Shown here piece after piece: positions 55,480-63,544 of a stretch of 64,000 nucleotides of DNA. This DNA is from Rhodocyclaceae bacterium (GTDB taxonomy: Bacteria > Pseudomonadota > Gammaproteobacteria > Burkholderiales > Rhodocyclaceae). The translations under genes and the position numbers were made by a program. The stretch lies in NCBI GenBank assembly GCA_019455325.1, contig JACFMQ010000015.1, forward strand, positions 16,309-80,308. Direction: 5' to 3'. Each line of letters opens with the position of its first letter. Position 1 is the stretch's first letter. The notes under the pieces were generated by a model. That model was not told where the DNA came from. It saw nothing but the letters and a program-made list of their open reading frames with translations, and ran no database searches.

Positions 55480-57645
55480 TCAGAAGGTATAGCGCGCGCC
55501 GGCGCCGACCAGCCAGTTGCGCCCCGGCGCCGATTCGTAATAGCGGCCGTTGCCGTCGCCGACGATGACCGAGCCGACGTACTGCCGGTCGAACAGGTTG
55601 TCCACGCGCGCGAAGGTCCGCAGCAGCCATGGACCGTACTTCCTTTCCACGCCCACGCGCAGATTGGCGATGGCGAAGCCCGGCGCCGCCGGCTGCGCGT
55701 TGCTGTCCTCGACGTAGATCTTGCTGCGCGCGGTCGCCTCCAGCGCCGCCTGGAAGCCGCTCGCCGCGTGCCGCCAGGCCAGTTCGCCGAACAGCGTGTG
55801 CGCGGCGATGCCGGGCAGCCGCCGGCCGGCGGCGACGGTGCCGCCGCCGCTCGTCACGAAGCTCTGGTCGTAGATCGCGCGCAGCCCGGTGTAGGCGACG
55901 CGGCTGGTGAAGCCGTTGCCCCACTCGCTGTCCGCCGCCAGCTCGACGCCGCGGCGCAGCGTCTGGCCGGCGTTGCGGTAGCTGGTGCGGCCGCCGGACG
56001 AGGCGGCGACGACCAGTTCGTCGTCGGTGCGCACCTCGAACAGCGCCAGGTCGACGCGCGTGTTGTCGCCGACGAAGGCCTTGACGCCCGCCTCCAGGTG
56101 GCGGCTGCTCGCCGGCTTCAGGTCGAAGCTGAAGCCGCCGTTGGCGCCGGAGTAGAACAGCTCGTTCATGGTCGGCGCCTCGAAGCCGCGCGCGGCGCTG
56201 GCGTAGAGGTTGAGCGTCGGCGTCAGCTTGTAGGTCGCGGCCAGCACCGGCGTCGTCCGCCGGTAGGTCACCGCGCCGCTGTCGTCGCCGTTGCCGACGG
56301 CGACGTAGCGGTCGTCCACCTCGAAGCGCACGACGCTGCGGCGCAGCCCGGCCAGGAAGGTCCAGCGCTCGCCCTGCCACTCGGCCTGCACGTAGGGGTC
56401 GGTGCTCGTCACCTCGTCGGTCTCCCGGCGGCGCAGATTGCCCTTGACGCCGCAGACCGTGTCGCCGACGCCGCAGACGGGCGCGGCGCTGGTGGTGACG
56501 AAGTTCTCCCAGCCGCGGCGCTCGTCGGTCGAGGTCTCGCGGTCGATGCCGAAGGTCGTCGTCAGCCGGCCGCCGGCCAGGTCGCGGCGCATGATCCAGC
56601 GCAGGCCGACGCCGGCGAAGTCGCGGTCGAAGTCGATGATGCCGCCGGAGTGCCGGCGCTGCGCCGCGCCCGCCGGCGCGCCGGCGGCGATGCGCTGCAC
56701 GGCGATCGGGATCGACTGGTACTGGATCACCGAGCGCCGCCCCATGTACGCCGAGACCTGCAGCGCGTCGTCGCCGAAGCGGCGCTCGTAGCTGAGGCCG
56801 CCCTGCGTATGCTCGATGCTCTTGCGCGTGTCGAAGGTCAGCGCCGCCGCATCGACCGACTTCGGCGCCGCGCGGTACTGGTTCCAGTTCAGGCCGAGCG
56901 GATCGTCCGCGTCCATCTGGCGGAAGCCGTTGGCCACCAGCGTCAGCCGGCTGTCGGCGTCGGGCGCGAAGGAAAGCTTGGCCATCTGCTGGTCGCGCGT
57001 CGCCGAACTGTGGTCGCGGTAGCCGTCGGTGGCAAAGCGCGAGGCGTCGAGCACGTAGCCGACGCCGCCGGCCTCGCCCTGCGCCGCGACGTCGATCTTC
57101 CAGGTGCCGTAGCTGCCGGCCGAGAAGTTCGTCTCGACGCTCGGCGGCCCCTTGCCGTCCGGCGTGAACAACTGGATGACGCCGCCGGCGTGGTTGCCGT
57201 AGACCGCCGACAGCGGCCCGCGCATGACCTCGATGCGCTCGGCGCGGTCGAGGTTGAAGGTCGCCGCCTGCCCCTGCCCGTCCGGCATCGACGCCGGGAT
57301 GCCGTCGGCGACGAGCCGGATGCCGCGCACGCCGAAGGCCGAGCGGGCGCCGAAGCCGCGCGACGAAATCTGCAGGTCCTGCGCGTAGTTCTGGCGGTTG
57401 AGCACGGTGATGCCGGGCACCGCGGCGAGCGCCTCGGAGGCGTTCACGCGCGCCCGGCCGGCGCCGATGCGCTCGGCGTCGACGACGTCGACCGCCGCCG
57501 GCAGGTCGAAGCTGCTGTGCTCGATGCGGCTGCCGGTGACGACCACCGTATCGAGGGTCAATGCGTCGGCGGCGGCGAGGCCGGGCAGCGCCGCGGCGAC
57601 GAGGAGCGCCAGCGGGCGGCGGGCGAAGCGGAGAGAAACATTCAT
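55480..57645 (-). CDS. pqqU: TonB-dependent receptor resembling PQQ receptor PqqU (YncD)
   Basis: This 721-residue receptor has a signal peptide (PLALLVAAALPGLAAADA), plug domain and barrel ending in YTF. It matches remembered E. coli YncD/PqqU in long stretches: NRQNYAQDLQISSRGFGARS, RGIRLVADGIPASMPDGQGQ, RGPLSAVYGNHAGGV, YQSIPIAVQ, GFEAPTMNELFYS, and YVGSVIVGDGNGRYYESAPGRN. PqqU imports the redox cofactor PQQ across the outer membrane. The presence of pqqA and pqqD directly upstream in the same orientation strongly supports this assignment. The ATG at 57645 begins the signal peptide. Confidence 0.85.
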   Translation of the reverse strand: MNVSLRFARRPLALLVAAALPGLAAADALTLDTVVVTGSRIEHSSFDLPAAVDVVDAERIGAGRARVNASEALAAVPGITVLNRQNYAQDLQISSRGFGARSAFGVRGIRLVADGIPASMPDGQGQAATFNLDRAERIEVMRGPLSAVYGNHAGGVIQLFTPDGKGPPSVETNFSAGSYGTWKIDVAAQGEAGGVGYVLDASRFATDGYRDHSSATRDQQMAKLSFAPDADSRLTLVANGFRQMDADDPLGLNWNQYRAAPKSVDAAALTFDTRKSIEHTQGGLSYERRFGDDALQVSAYMGRRSVIQYQSIPIAVQRIAAGAPAGAAQRRHSGGIIDFDRDFAGVGLRWIMRRDLAGGRLTTTFGIDRETSTDERRGWENFVTTSAAPVCGVGDTVCGVKGNLRRRETDEVTSTDPYVQAEWQGERWTFLAGLRRSVVRFEVDDRYVAVGNGDDSGAVTYRRTTPVLAATYKLTPTLNLYASAARGFEAPTMNELFYSGANGGFSFDLKPASSRHLEAGVKAFVGDNTRVDLALFEVRTDDELVVAASSGGRTSYRNAGQTLRRGVELAADSEWGNGFTSRVAYTGLRAIYDQSFVTSGGGTVAAGRRLPGIAAHTLFGELAWRHAASGFQAALEATARSKIYVEDSNAQPAAPGFAIANLRVGVERKYGPWLLRTFARVDNLFDRQYVGSVIVGDGNGRYYESAPGRNWLVGAGARYTF

Positions 57646-57667
57646 CGGTATCGTTCCTGGCAAGGGT

Positions 57668-57946
57668 TCATGCGGCCGGCCGCAGCCAGCCCTTGTCGTG
57701 CGCCAGCGCGACGAAGCCGCGCGTGCCGGCGGCCACCTCGGCGGCGTCGCCGGCGAAGACGGCGGCCAGCTCGGCGGCGATCTCGTCGACGCTGCGCCGG
57801 CCGTCGCAGCGGCTGAGTATCTCGCCGGCGGACGGGTTCAGTTTGATCAGCCCCTCCGGGTAGAGCAGGATAAATGCCTCCTGGCTCGGCTCCCAGCGGA
57901 ACACGAAGCGCGGGTCGAGCCGCGGGCGGAAATTGGCGCTGTCCAT
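57668..57946 (-). CDS. pqqD: PQQ biosynthesis protein PqqD (RiPP recognition element)
   Basis: This 92-residue protein matches PqqD: RPRLDPRFVFRWEPSQEAFILLYPEGLIKLNPSAGEIL, then RCDGRRSVDEIAAELAAVF, ending in ALAHDKGWLRPA. PqqD binds the PqqA precursor and delivers it to the radical-SAM enzyme PqqE. It lies 54 bases after the pqqA stop and 22 before the receptor start. PqqE and the other PQQ enzymes are not in the window. Confidence 0.93.
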   Translation of the reverse strand: MDSANFRPRLDPRFVFRWEPSQEAFILLYPEGLIKLNPSAGEILSRCDGRRSVDEIAAELAAVFAGDAAEVAAGTRGFVALAHDKGWLRPAA

Positions 57947-58000
57947 CGTCGTCGCGGGCCGGCGGCGCGGTGCGTGTTCCGCCCGCGCCGCCGCGTCGCC

Positions 58001-58075
58001 TCAGCGCACGTAGACGTAGGCCGTGACCTCGAAGCCGAGGCGGATTTCGCAGTAGGCGGGGGTTTCCCAGTTCAT
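58001..58075 (-). CDS. pqqA: PQQ precursor peptide PqqA (24 aa)
   Basis: This 24-codon gene encodes MNWETPAYCEIRLGFEVTAY followed by VYVR. It has the PqqA hallmark Glu16-x3-Tyr20, whose side chains are cross-linked into PQQ, and the leader pattern W..PAY.E/D.R.GFEVT.Y. A GGAGA ribosome-binding site lies 7-11 bases before the ATG. It heads a minus-strand group with pqqD and the PqqU-like receptor. Cys9 is unusual compared with the common Thr/Val. Confidence 0.93.
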   Translation of the reverse strand: MNWETPAYCEIRLGFEVTAYVYVR

Positions 58076-58259
58076 GACGTGTCTCCCAGATTGGCGGAGC
58101 GGCACCGCGCCGTTCCTGTGCCGATTATTCGGCGCCCGCCGCCGCCGGCGCCTGCGCCCTTCGTCCAGAAGCGCCTACAGAAAATCATGAAACGGCGGCG
58201 GCCCGCAGGATCGCCGGTTGCCCTGCGCCGGCCCGCAGCGCCGGCAAGTGCTCCACTTT

Positions 58260-58275
58260 TGAACGCCGCCGTTCA
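58260..58275. promoter_or_regulatory. Palindrome upstream of the sigma-54 promoter
   Basis: TGAAC-GCCGCC-GTTCA forms a dyad about 60-70 bases before the -24 element, a normal distance for an enhancer-type activator site. It could also serve the divergent pqqA unit. Confidence 0.45.
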
Positions 58276-58326
58276 TTTCCGCGACAGCCGCAGCGCCGGC
58301 GATCGGTTCCGCCGCCGCCATTGCTT

Positions 58327-58342
58327 TGGAACGCTTCTTGCG
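58327..58342 (+). promoter_or_regulatory. Sigma-54 (-24/-12) promoter candidate
   Basis: TGGAACG-CTTC-TTGCG matches the sigma-54 consensus TGGCACG-N4-TTGCW at every fixed position except one (C to A), with the invariant GG and GC at the right spacing. A TSS near 58353 leaves about 58 bases to the ATG. The rest of the 335-base gap 58076-58410 holds no recognisable gene. Confidence 0.65.
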
Positions 58343-58410
58343 CTGCCGGCAGGCCCCCCGGTGCACGCGCATTCGGACGAAGAAGAACGACGACGCAGGA
58401 GACGCACGAC

Positions 58411-59097
58411 ATGACCCCGGAGGATCTGTTGCAGCAGGCGCTTTCGATCGACCCGCCCTGGCGGGTCGTGGAAGTGCGGGACAACCTTGGGCGGAACCAG
58501 ATCGACGTCTGGATCGGCCGCAGCAGCGGCCGCGGCGGCTGGTTCTTCGGCAGCCGCGCGGCGCCGGAGACGCACCCACTGGCCTGGCGGCACATCAACG
58601 TCGGCCAGGCGCGCTGCCTGGTGCATGCGCCGCCCGAGGCGGCGGACGACGATCTGCCCTGGTCGGGCAGCGCCGAACAGCCGTTCACGCGCGCGCTGTC
58701 GCGCCAGATCGCCGACCTCTTCCGCGAAGGCGTCAGGTTCCAGACCGTGTGCACCATGCTCGACATCGCCGTCGCCGATCTGTGGCGCTTCAAGCACGGC
58801 CTCGATCACGGGCTGGCCGGGCTGTCGGGCGCGCCGCTGCCGGCCGCCGTCGCCGACGAGGACGCCTCCGACGTGCCGGCCGCCGGGAACCCGGTGTGGC
58901 GGATGCTGCTCGACGGCGCCATCGACATCGACATCCGCATGCTCGGCCTGAAGCTGCTGCTGACCAAGCTGCGCGAGCAGATGCGCCTGATCACCGACGA
59001 CGAGGTGCGCCTCCTGAAGACGCACGAGCTGCGGCGCTATTTCGTGCGCTACGAACGTCAGCTCGGCCACGAGCTGGCGCAGTTGAAAAGATTCTGA
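58411..59097 (+). CDS. Hypothetical protein, first gene of the NosR-like operon
   Basis: This 228-residue protein was not recognised. The N-terminal part (DPPWRVVEVRDNLGRNQIDVWIGRSSGRGGWFFGSRA) has a beta character that recalls the N-terminal domain of ISL3-type transposases; residues about 85-125 (TRALSRQIADLFREGVRFQTVCTMLDIAVADLWRFKHG) could hold a helix-turn-helix, and the C-terminus is helical. It has no signal peptide. It starts 58 bases downstream of the predicted sigma-54 TSS, and the DUF6976-like gene follows 13 bases after its stop. Confidence 0.7.
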   Translation: MTPEDLLQQALSIDPPWRVVEVRDNLGRNQIDVWIGRSSGRGGWFFGSRAAPETHPLAWRHINVGQARCLVHAPPEAADDDLPWSGSAEQPFTRALSRQIADLFREGVRFQTVCTMLDIAVADLWRFKHGLDHGLAGLSGAPLPAAVADEDASDVPAAGNPVWRMLLDGAIDIDIRMLGLKLLLTKLREQMRLITDDEVRLLKTHELRRYFVRYERQLGHELAQLKRF

Positions 59098-59110
59098 CCC
59101 AGGACGAACG

Positions 59111-60100
59111 ATGAGTACGCAACACGGAATGATGTCGGTGGCCGATGCCGCGACGCTGATCAGAAGCGGGTGCAGCCTGTGCATCGCCGGCGACGAATCG
59201 GCGCTGCGCCGCCTGCCGGCCGGCAACTGGATCGGCGGCACGACGCCCTACTTCATGGGCGAGCGCGGCGGCCTGATCAGCCGCGACGCGGTGCATGCGA
59301 CCGTCGTCGCCGAGCACGGCGGCCGCCCCCGGACCCGCTTCTACGACGCCGCGTCGCTGCCGCAGCTCTGCCGCAACGCGCCCGACCACGGCTACAGCAT
59401 CCTCATCCTGCCGGCGTTCAGCGACTGTCATCTGGGCTTCGCCCGCAATGCCCCGAACTACGAAGAGATGTACCTGAAGCCCCTGGTCGGCTGGGTCGCC
59501 GGCGTGCACCTGGAAGGCCCCGAGCGCGCGCGGCCGCTGGTCGCGCTCGGCAGCAGCGGCGAATTCTCGGCGACGCAGGCCGTGGTCATGGACGTGCCGC
59601 TGCCGCCGGAGAAGTTCGCCCGCGTCGATATCGTCAACCCTTTCCTGCCCGGCGACGGCGCGCGCATCACCTTCGCCGACACCGGGTTCACCGCCGGCGA
59701 CTGCAGCATCGACGGGCATCGCGGCAACCTCGCCGAGCACCTGCTGGCGACCGATGCGGACACGCGGCTGCCGCTGGTCGCCGACTACTGCGGCGCGCCG
59801 GTGAACGTCAGCATCAGGAACGTCGACCTGGCGACCGGCCTGGTCGAGTTCTACGCGCCGGTCTTTCCGGGGCTGACGTACCGTCAGGCGGCGCCGGCGG
59901 GCGACCGGCTCGCCGCCTTGCGCGCGGCGCTGCCGCCGCCGGACGCGGACATTTCGTTCGCCTGCAACTGCATCCTCAACTTCCTCCACCTGGAACTCGA
60001 GGGAAAACACAGCGGCGGCGTCACCGGCCCGGTCGGCTTCGGCGAGATCGGCTACCAGTTGCTCAATCAGACGCTCGTCTACCTGAGCGTCGGCGAGTAG
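59111..60100 (+). CDS. DUF6976-like protein with FIST-like C-terminal signature
   Basis: This 329-residue protein has no signal peptide. The C-terminal segment FACNCILNFLHLELEGKHSGGVTGPVGFGEIGYQLLNQTLVYL resembles that of DUF6976/FIST-C-like proteins, which are thought to be small-molecule sensors; N-terminal segments (GNWIGGTTPYFMGERGG) fit the same family. Naming comes from memory of family patterns and needs a profile search. It lies between the hypothetical and NosR-like genes in one operon. Confidence 0.6.
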   Translation: MSTQHGMMSVADAATLIRSGCSLCIAGDESALRRLPAGNWIGGTTPYFMGERGGLISRDAVHATVVAEHGGRPRTRFYDAASLPQLCRNAPDHGYSILILPAFSDCHLGFARNAPNYEEMYLKPLVGWVAGVHLEGPERARPLVALGSSGEFSATQAVVMDVPLPPEKFARVDIVNPFLPGDGARITFADTGFTAGDCSIDGHRGNLAEHLLATDADTRLPLVADYCGAPVNVSIRNVDLATGLVEFYAPVFPGLTYRQAAPAGDRLAALRAALPPPDADISFACNCILNFLHLELEGKHSGGVTGPVGFGEIGYQLLNQTLVYLSVGE

Positions 60101-60110
60101 GCCCGGGACC

Positions 60111-62204
60111 ATGTCCGCCATCCGCTTCGGACGCTTCGCCGCCCTGCTCGCCTGCGCCGGTTTCCTCGCCGCCCCGGCCGCCGCCGGCGTACTCACGCAC
60201 GCCGACCTGCAGCGCCACTTCCCCGAGCCGCTGCGCGTCGAGGCCAGGGACGAGAAGCTGCCGGTGTGGCCGATCGTCAAGCGCGACGGGCCGACCGAGG
60301 CGGTCGTCGCCTACGCCTTCGAGTCCATCGACCTGGCGCCGATCCTCGGCTTCGCCGGCAGCCCGTTCAACCTGCTGATCGCGCTCGACCGCGACGGCCG
60401 CTTCCTCGACGTGCGCGTGCTCTCGCAGCGCGAGCCGGTGTTCGTCGACGGCCTCGGCGCCGAGCCGCTGTTCCGCTTCGTCGACCAGTACAAGGGGCGC
60501 GGCCTGCGCGATGGCATCCGCGTCGCCTACGGCGGGCGGGGCGCCGGCGGCGACGAGCTGGACGGCATCAGCCGGGCCACCGTCTCGGTGCGCATCCTCA
60601 ACGAGACGATCCTCGCCGCCGCGCTGCAGGTGGCGCGCGAAAAGCTCGGCTTCGCGCCGGGCGGCGCGCGGCCGGCGGCGACGGTGAAGGACGGCGTGTT
60701 CGAGCCGCTGGACTGGCGCGGGCTCGTCGAGCGCGGCTACGTCGCGCACCGGCGCGCGCGCAATGCCGAAGTCGAAGCACTCTTCGCCGGCACCGTCGGC
60801 GAGGGCGTCGACGACGCCGCGCTGGAACGGCCGGACGACACGGCCAGCGAACTGTGGACGGCCTGCCTCAACGTGCCGACGGTCGGCCGCAACCTGCTCG
60901 GCGAGGCGCGCTGGCGCGCGCTGATGGCGCGGCTGGCGCCGGGGCAGCACGCGCTCCTCGTCGCCGGCACCGGCCGCCTCGGCTTCCTCGGCGAGGAGTT
61001 CATCCCCGGCACCGTGCCGCGCCGCCTCGCCGTGCGCCAGAACGACCTGACCATCGAAATCCGCGACCTCGACGTCGACCTCGCGGTGGACGGTGCGCCG
61101 GCCTTCGCCGAGCTGGCCGCCTTCGGCATCGCCGCCACCGCCGGCTTCGACCCGGCGCAGCCGTGGCAACTGGTGCAGCGCATCGAACGGCAGAAAGGCA
61201 TCGTCTGGCCGGAGCGCGTGGTCCGCGAACTGACCGTCGACCACCGGCTGCCGGAACGCTTCTTCGACATCCCGGAGAGCGAGGAAACGATCGCCTGGAA
61301 GGCCGCCTGGAAGAACCGCGCGCCGGATCTGGCGGCGCTCGCCGCGCTGTTCGCCGTGCTCGCCGCCGCCCTTTTTGCGCAGCGCCGGCTGGTGGCGAAG
61401 CCGGCGCGGCTGGCCGCCTTCCGCTGGGCGGTGCTGGCGGCGACGCTGGTCTTCGTCGGCTGGATCGCGCAGGCGCAGCTCTCCATCGTCAATCTCTCCG
61501 GACCGCTCGCCGCGCTGACGCACGGCCGCGACCTCGGCTTCCTGCTCTACGACCCGGCGACCTTCGCCGTCGCCGCCTTCACGCTGCTGACGCTCGCCGT
61601 CTGGGGGCGCGGCGTGTTCTGCGGCTGGCTGTGCCCGTTCGGCGCGCTGCAGGAGTTCATCGGCAAGGCCGCGCAGCGGCTGCGCGTGCCGCAGTGGAAG
61701 GTGCCGAAGCGCCTCGACCGCGCGCTCGGCCGCGTCAAGTACGCGCTCGCCGCCGCCATCCTCGTCGCCGCCGTCGCCGCGCCGGCGCTCGCCGACCGGC
61801 TGGTCGAGGCCGAGCCGTTCAAGACGGCGATCACGCTCGGCTTCGACCGTGCTGGCCCGGCCTTCTGGTACGCGCTGGCGACGCTGGCGCTCGGCGCCTT
61901 CGTCTACAAGGGCTACTGCCGCTGGATCTGCCCGCTCGGCGCGGCGCTCGCCACGCTGGCGCGCGTGCGCCGCTGGGACTGGCTGCCGCGCCGCGCCGAA
62001 TGCGGCCAGCCCTGCCAGCGCTGCCGCCACGCCTGCGCCTACGACGCCATCGAGGAAAGCGGCGAAATCCGCTACCACGACTGCTTCCAGTGCCTCGACT
62101 GCGTCGCCATCCACGACGACCGCAGGCGCTGCGTGCCGCTGGTGCTGATGGACCGCCACGGCCGGCCGGTGCCGCTGCACGGCCGGCGCGCGCAGAAAGA
62201 CTAG
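60111..62204 (+). CDS. NosR/NirI-like membrane iron-sulfur flavoprotein
   Basis: This 697-residue protein has a signal peptide, a periplasmic FMN-binding domain with SRATVS (the Thr that can carry covalent FMN), five to six membrane helices, two CxxxCP motifs (FCGWLCPFGALQEF and YCRWICPLGAALA) and a C-terminal cluster region (ECGQPCQRCRHACAYDAIE and HDCFQCLDCVAIHDDRRRCVP). NosR and NirI supply electrons for nitrous-oxide or nitrite reduction. No nosZ or nirS is seen here, so the partner is unknown. It ends the sigma-54-led operon. Confidence 0.9.
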   Translation: MSAIRFGRFAALLACAGFLAAPAAAGVLTHADLQRHFPEPLRVEARDEKLPVWPIVKRDGPTEAVVAYAFESIDLAPILGFAGSPFNLLIALDRDGRFLDVRVLSQREPVFVDGLGAEPLFRFVDQYKGRGLRDGIRVAYGGRGAGGDELDGISRATVSVRILNETILAAALQVAREKLGFAPGGARPAATVKDGVFEPLDWRGLVERGYVAHRRARNAEVEALFAGTVGEGVDDAALERPDDTASELWTACLNVPTVGRNLLGEARWRALMARLAPGQHALLVAGTGRLGFLGEEFIPGTVPRRLAVRQNDLTIEIRDLDVDLAVDGAPAFAELAAFGIAATAGFDPAQPWQLVQRIERQKGIVWPERVVRELTVDHRLPERFFDIPESEETIAWKAAWKNRAPDLAALAALFAVLAAALFAQRRLVAKPARLAAFRWAVLAATLVFVGWIAQAQLSIVNLSGPLAALTHGRDLGFLLYDPATFAVAAFTLLTLAVWGRGVFCGWLCPFGALQEFIGKAAQRLRVPQWKVPKRLDRALGRVKYALAAAILVAAVAAPALADRLVEAEPFKTAITLGFDRAGPAFWYALATLALGAFVYKGYCRWICPLGAALATLARVRRWDWLPRRAECGQPCQRCRHACAYDAIEESGEIRYHDCFQCLDCVAIHDDRRRCVPLVLMDRHGRPVPLHGRRAQKD

Positions 62205-62222
62205 GCGGCGACAGGATCGCGT

Positions 62223-62246
62223 GCGCCGGCACGGAATCGCCGGCGC
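62223..62246 (+). other. Hairpin between the NosR-like gene and pirin
   Basis: GCGCCGGC-ACGGAATC-GCCGGCGC, 18 bases past the NosR-like stop. There is no T-run, so termination would be weak. Confidence 0.4.
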
Positions 62247-62287
62247 GCTGCATTGTCGAACCGACATCGCCCCCCGGAGCCGACCCG

Positions 62288-63178
62288 ATGTACGTACCGC
62301 CGCCGACCCTCCAGCGCATCGCCGCGCGCACCGCCCACATCGGCGGCGGCATCCCGGTCAAGCGCCTGCTGCCGGTGCGCGAGCGGCGCTGCATCGGCGC
62401 CTGGTGCTTCCTCGACCACGCCGGGCCGGCGACCTTCGCGCCCGGCGGCGGCATGCGCGTCGGCGCGCACCCGCACATCGGCCTGCAGACCTTCACGTGG
62501 ATGATCGAGGGCGAGGTGCTGCACCGCGACAGCCTGGGCAACGAGCAGATCGTCCGCCCCGGCCAGGTGAACCTGATGACCGCCGGCCGCGGCATCGCCC
62601 ACACCGAGGCGTCGCTGCCGGGCGAGCGTCGCCTGCACGCGGCGCAGTTGTGGATCGCGCTGCCGCCCGCGGTCGCCGGCTGCGAGCCGGCCTTCGAGCA
62701 CCATCCGGCGCTGCCGCAGTGGCGGCTCGGCGGCTGCCGCCTGACGCTGCTCGCCGGCGGCTTCGGCGACCAGGTGGCGCCGACGCGGCTGCATTCGCCG
62801 CTGCTCGGCCTCGAACTCTTCAGCCCGCAGGGCGAGGCCATCGGCCTGCCGCTCGACCCGGGCTTCGAATACGGCATCCTGCCGCTCGCCGGCGAGGTGC
62901 ACGTCGCCGGCGGCCGCTTCGCCGCCGACGAACTGGCCTACCTCGGCGGCGGCCGCGAGGCCATCGGCCTCGACCTCGCGCCCGGCACCCGCCTGCTGCT
63001 GCTCGGCGGCGCGCCGCGCCGCGAGGCGCCGATCATCTGGTGGAACTTCGTCGGCGACAGCCGCGCGGAGATCGTACGGGCGCGGCACGACTGGGAGAAC
63101 GGCGACGCCCGCTTCGGCCGCGTCGCCGGCGGCGGCGAACCGCTGCCGGCGCCGCCGCTGCCGTGGATCGCCGCCTGA
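62288..63178 (+). CDS. Pirin family protein
   Basis: This 296-residue bicupin protein has the pirin N-terminal metal site pattern: FLDHAGPATFAPGGGMRVGAHPHIGLQTFTWMIEGEVLHRDSLG, with His-x-His, and RPGQVNLMTAGRGIAHTEASLP. The C-terminal cupin is also present. Bacterial pirins act as quercetinases or redox-linked regulators. It lies downstream of the NosR-like gene with an 83-base gap, so co-transcription is uncertain. Confidence 0.9.
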   Translation: MYVPPPTLQRIAARTAHIGGGIPVKRLLPVRERRCIGAWCFLDHAGPATFAPGGGMRVGAHPHIGLQTFTWMIEGEVLHRDSLGNEQIVRPGQVNLMTAGRGIAHTEASLPGERRLHAAQLWIALPPAVAGCEPAFEHHPALPQWRLGGCRLTLLAGGFGDQVAPTRLHSPLLGLELFSPQGEAIGLPLDPGFEYGILPLAGEVHVAGGRFAADELAYLGGGREAIGLDLAPGTRLLLLGGAPRREAPIIWWNFVGDSRAEIVRARHDWENGDARFGRVAGGGEPLPAPPLPWIAA

Positions 63179-63187
63179 CAGCGGTGC

Positions 63188-63228
63188 GCCCGGAGCGCCG
63201 CGTCAACGGAATTGACAGCGCTCCGGGC
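63188..63228. promoter_or_regulatory. Nested inverted repeat upstream of the TumE/TumA-type pair
   Basis: GCCCGGAGCGC and GCGCTCCGGGC (11-base perfect arms, 63188-63198 and 63218-63228) enclose a second inverted repeat, GTCAA-CGGAA-TTGAC (63202-63216). It lies between the pirin stop and the toxin start and may be an operator, a hairpin, or both. Confidence 0.55.
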
Positions 63229-63247
63229 TGTTGTCAGAATCTCCAAC

Positions 63248-63544
63248 ATGAAGGCCGCTCTGCTCATGTCGACGCGCATACCGTACTCGGAGTCGGCTTT
63301 CGCTGAACTCGTGCTGTGGCGATTGCCCAAACCCGTCGAGGGGTCAGCCCATGGCTTCAAGTACCGGCTCGCTTACGTAGTGCGTGGCGAATGCATTCTC
63401 CGTTACGACAACGAAGCTGGAAAAGGCGATCACCGACACGTTGGCGGGAGTGAGAGCGCCTACACCTTCACGACTCCGGAGCAACTGATTGCCGACTTCC
63501 AACGTGACATTGAGAGGTGGAACGATGAAAACCGTGACTCTTGA
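63248..63544 (+). CDS. tumE: DUF6516 toxin (TumE-like)
   Basis: This 98-residue protein has the DUF6516/TumE pattern: MKAALLMSTRIPYSESAFAELVLWRLPKPVEGSAHGFKYRL, YDNEAGKGDHRH and FTTPEQLIADFQRDIE. It is paired with a downstream HTH antitoxin, which overlaps its last 20 bases. The ATG at 63248 begins the domain; the upstream frame lies in the inverted repeat region. Confidence 0.75.
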   Translation: MKAALLMSTRIPYSESAFAELVLWRLPKPVEGSAHGFKYRLAYVVRGECILRYDNEAGKGDHRHVGGSESAYTFTTPEQLIADFQRDIERWNDENRDS

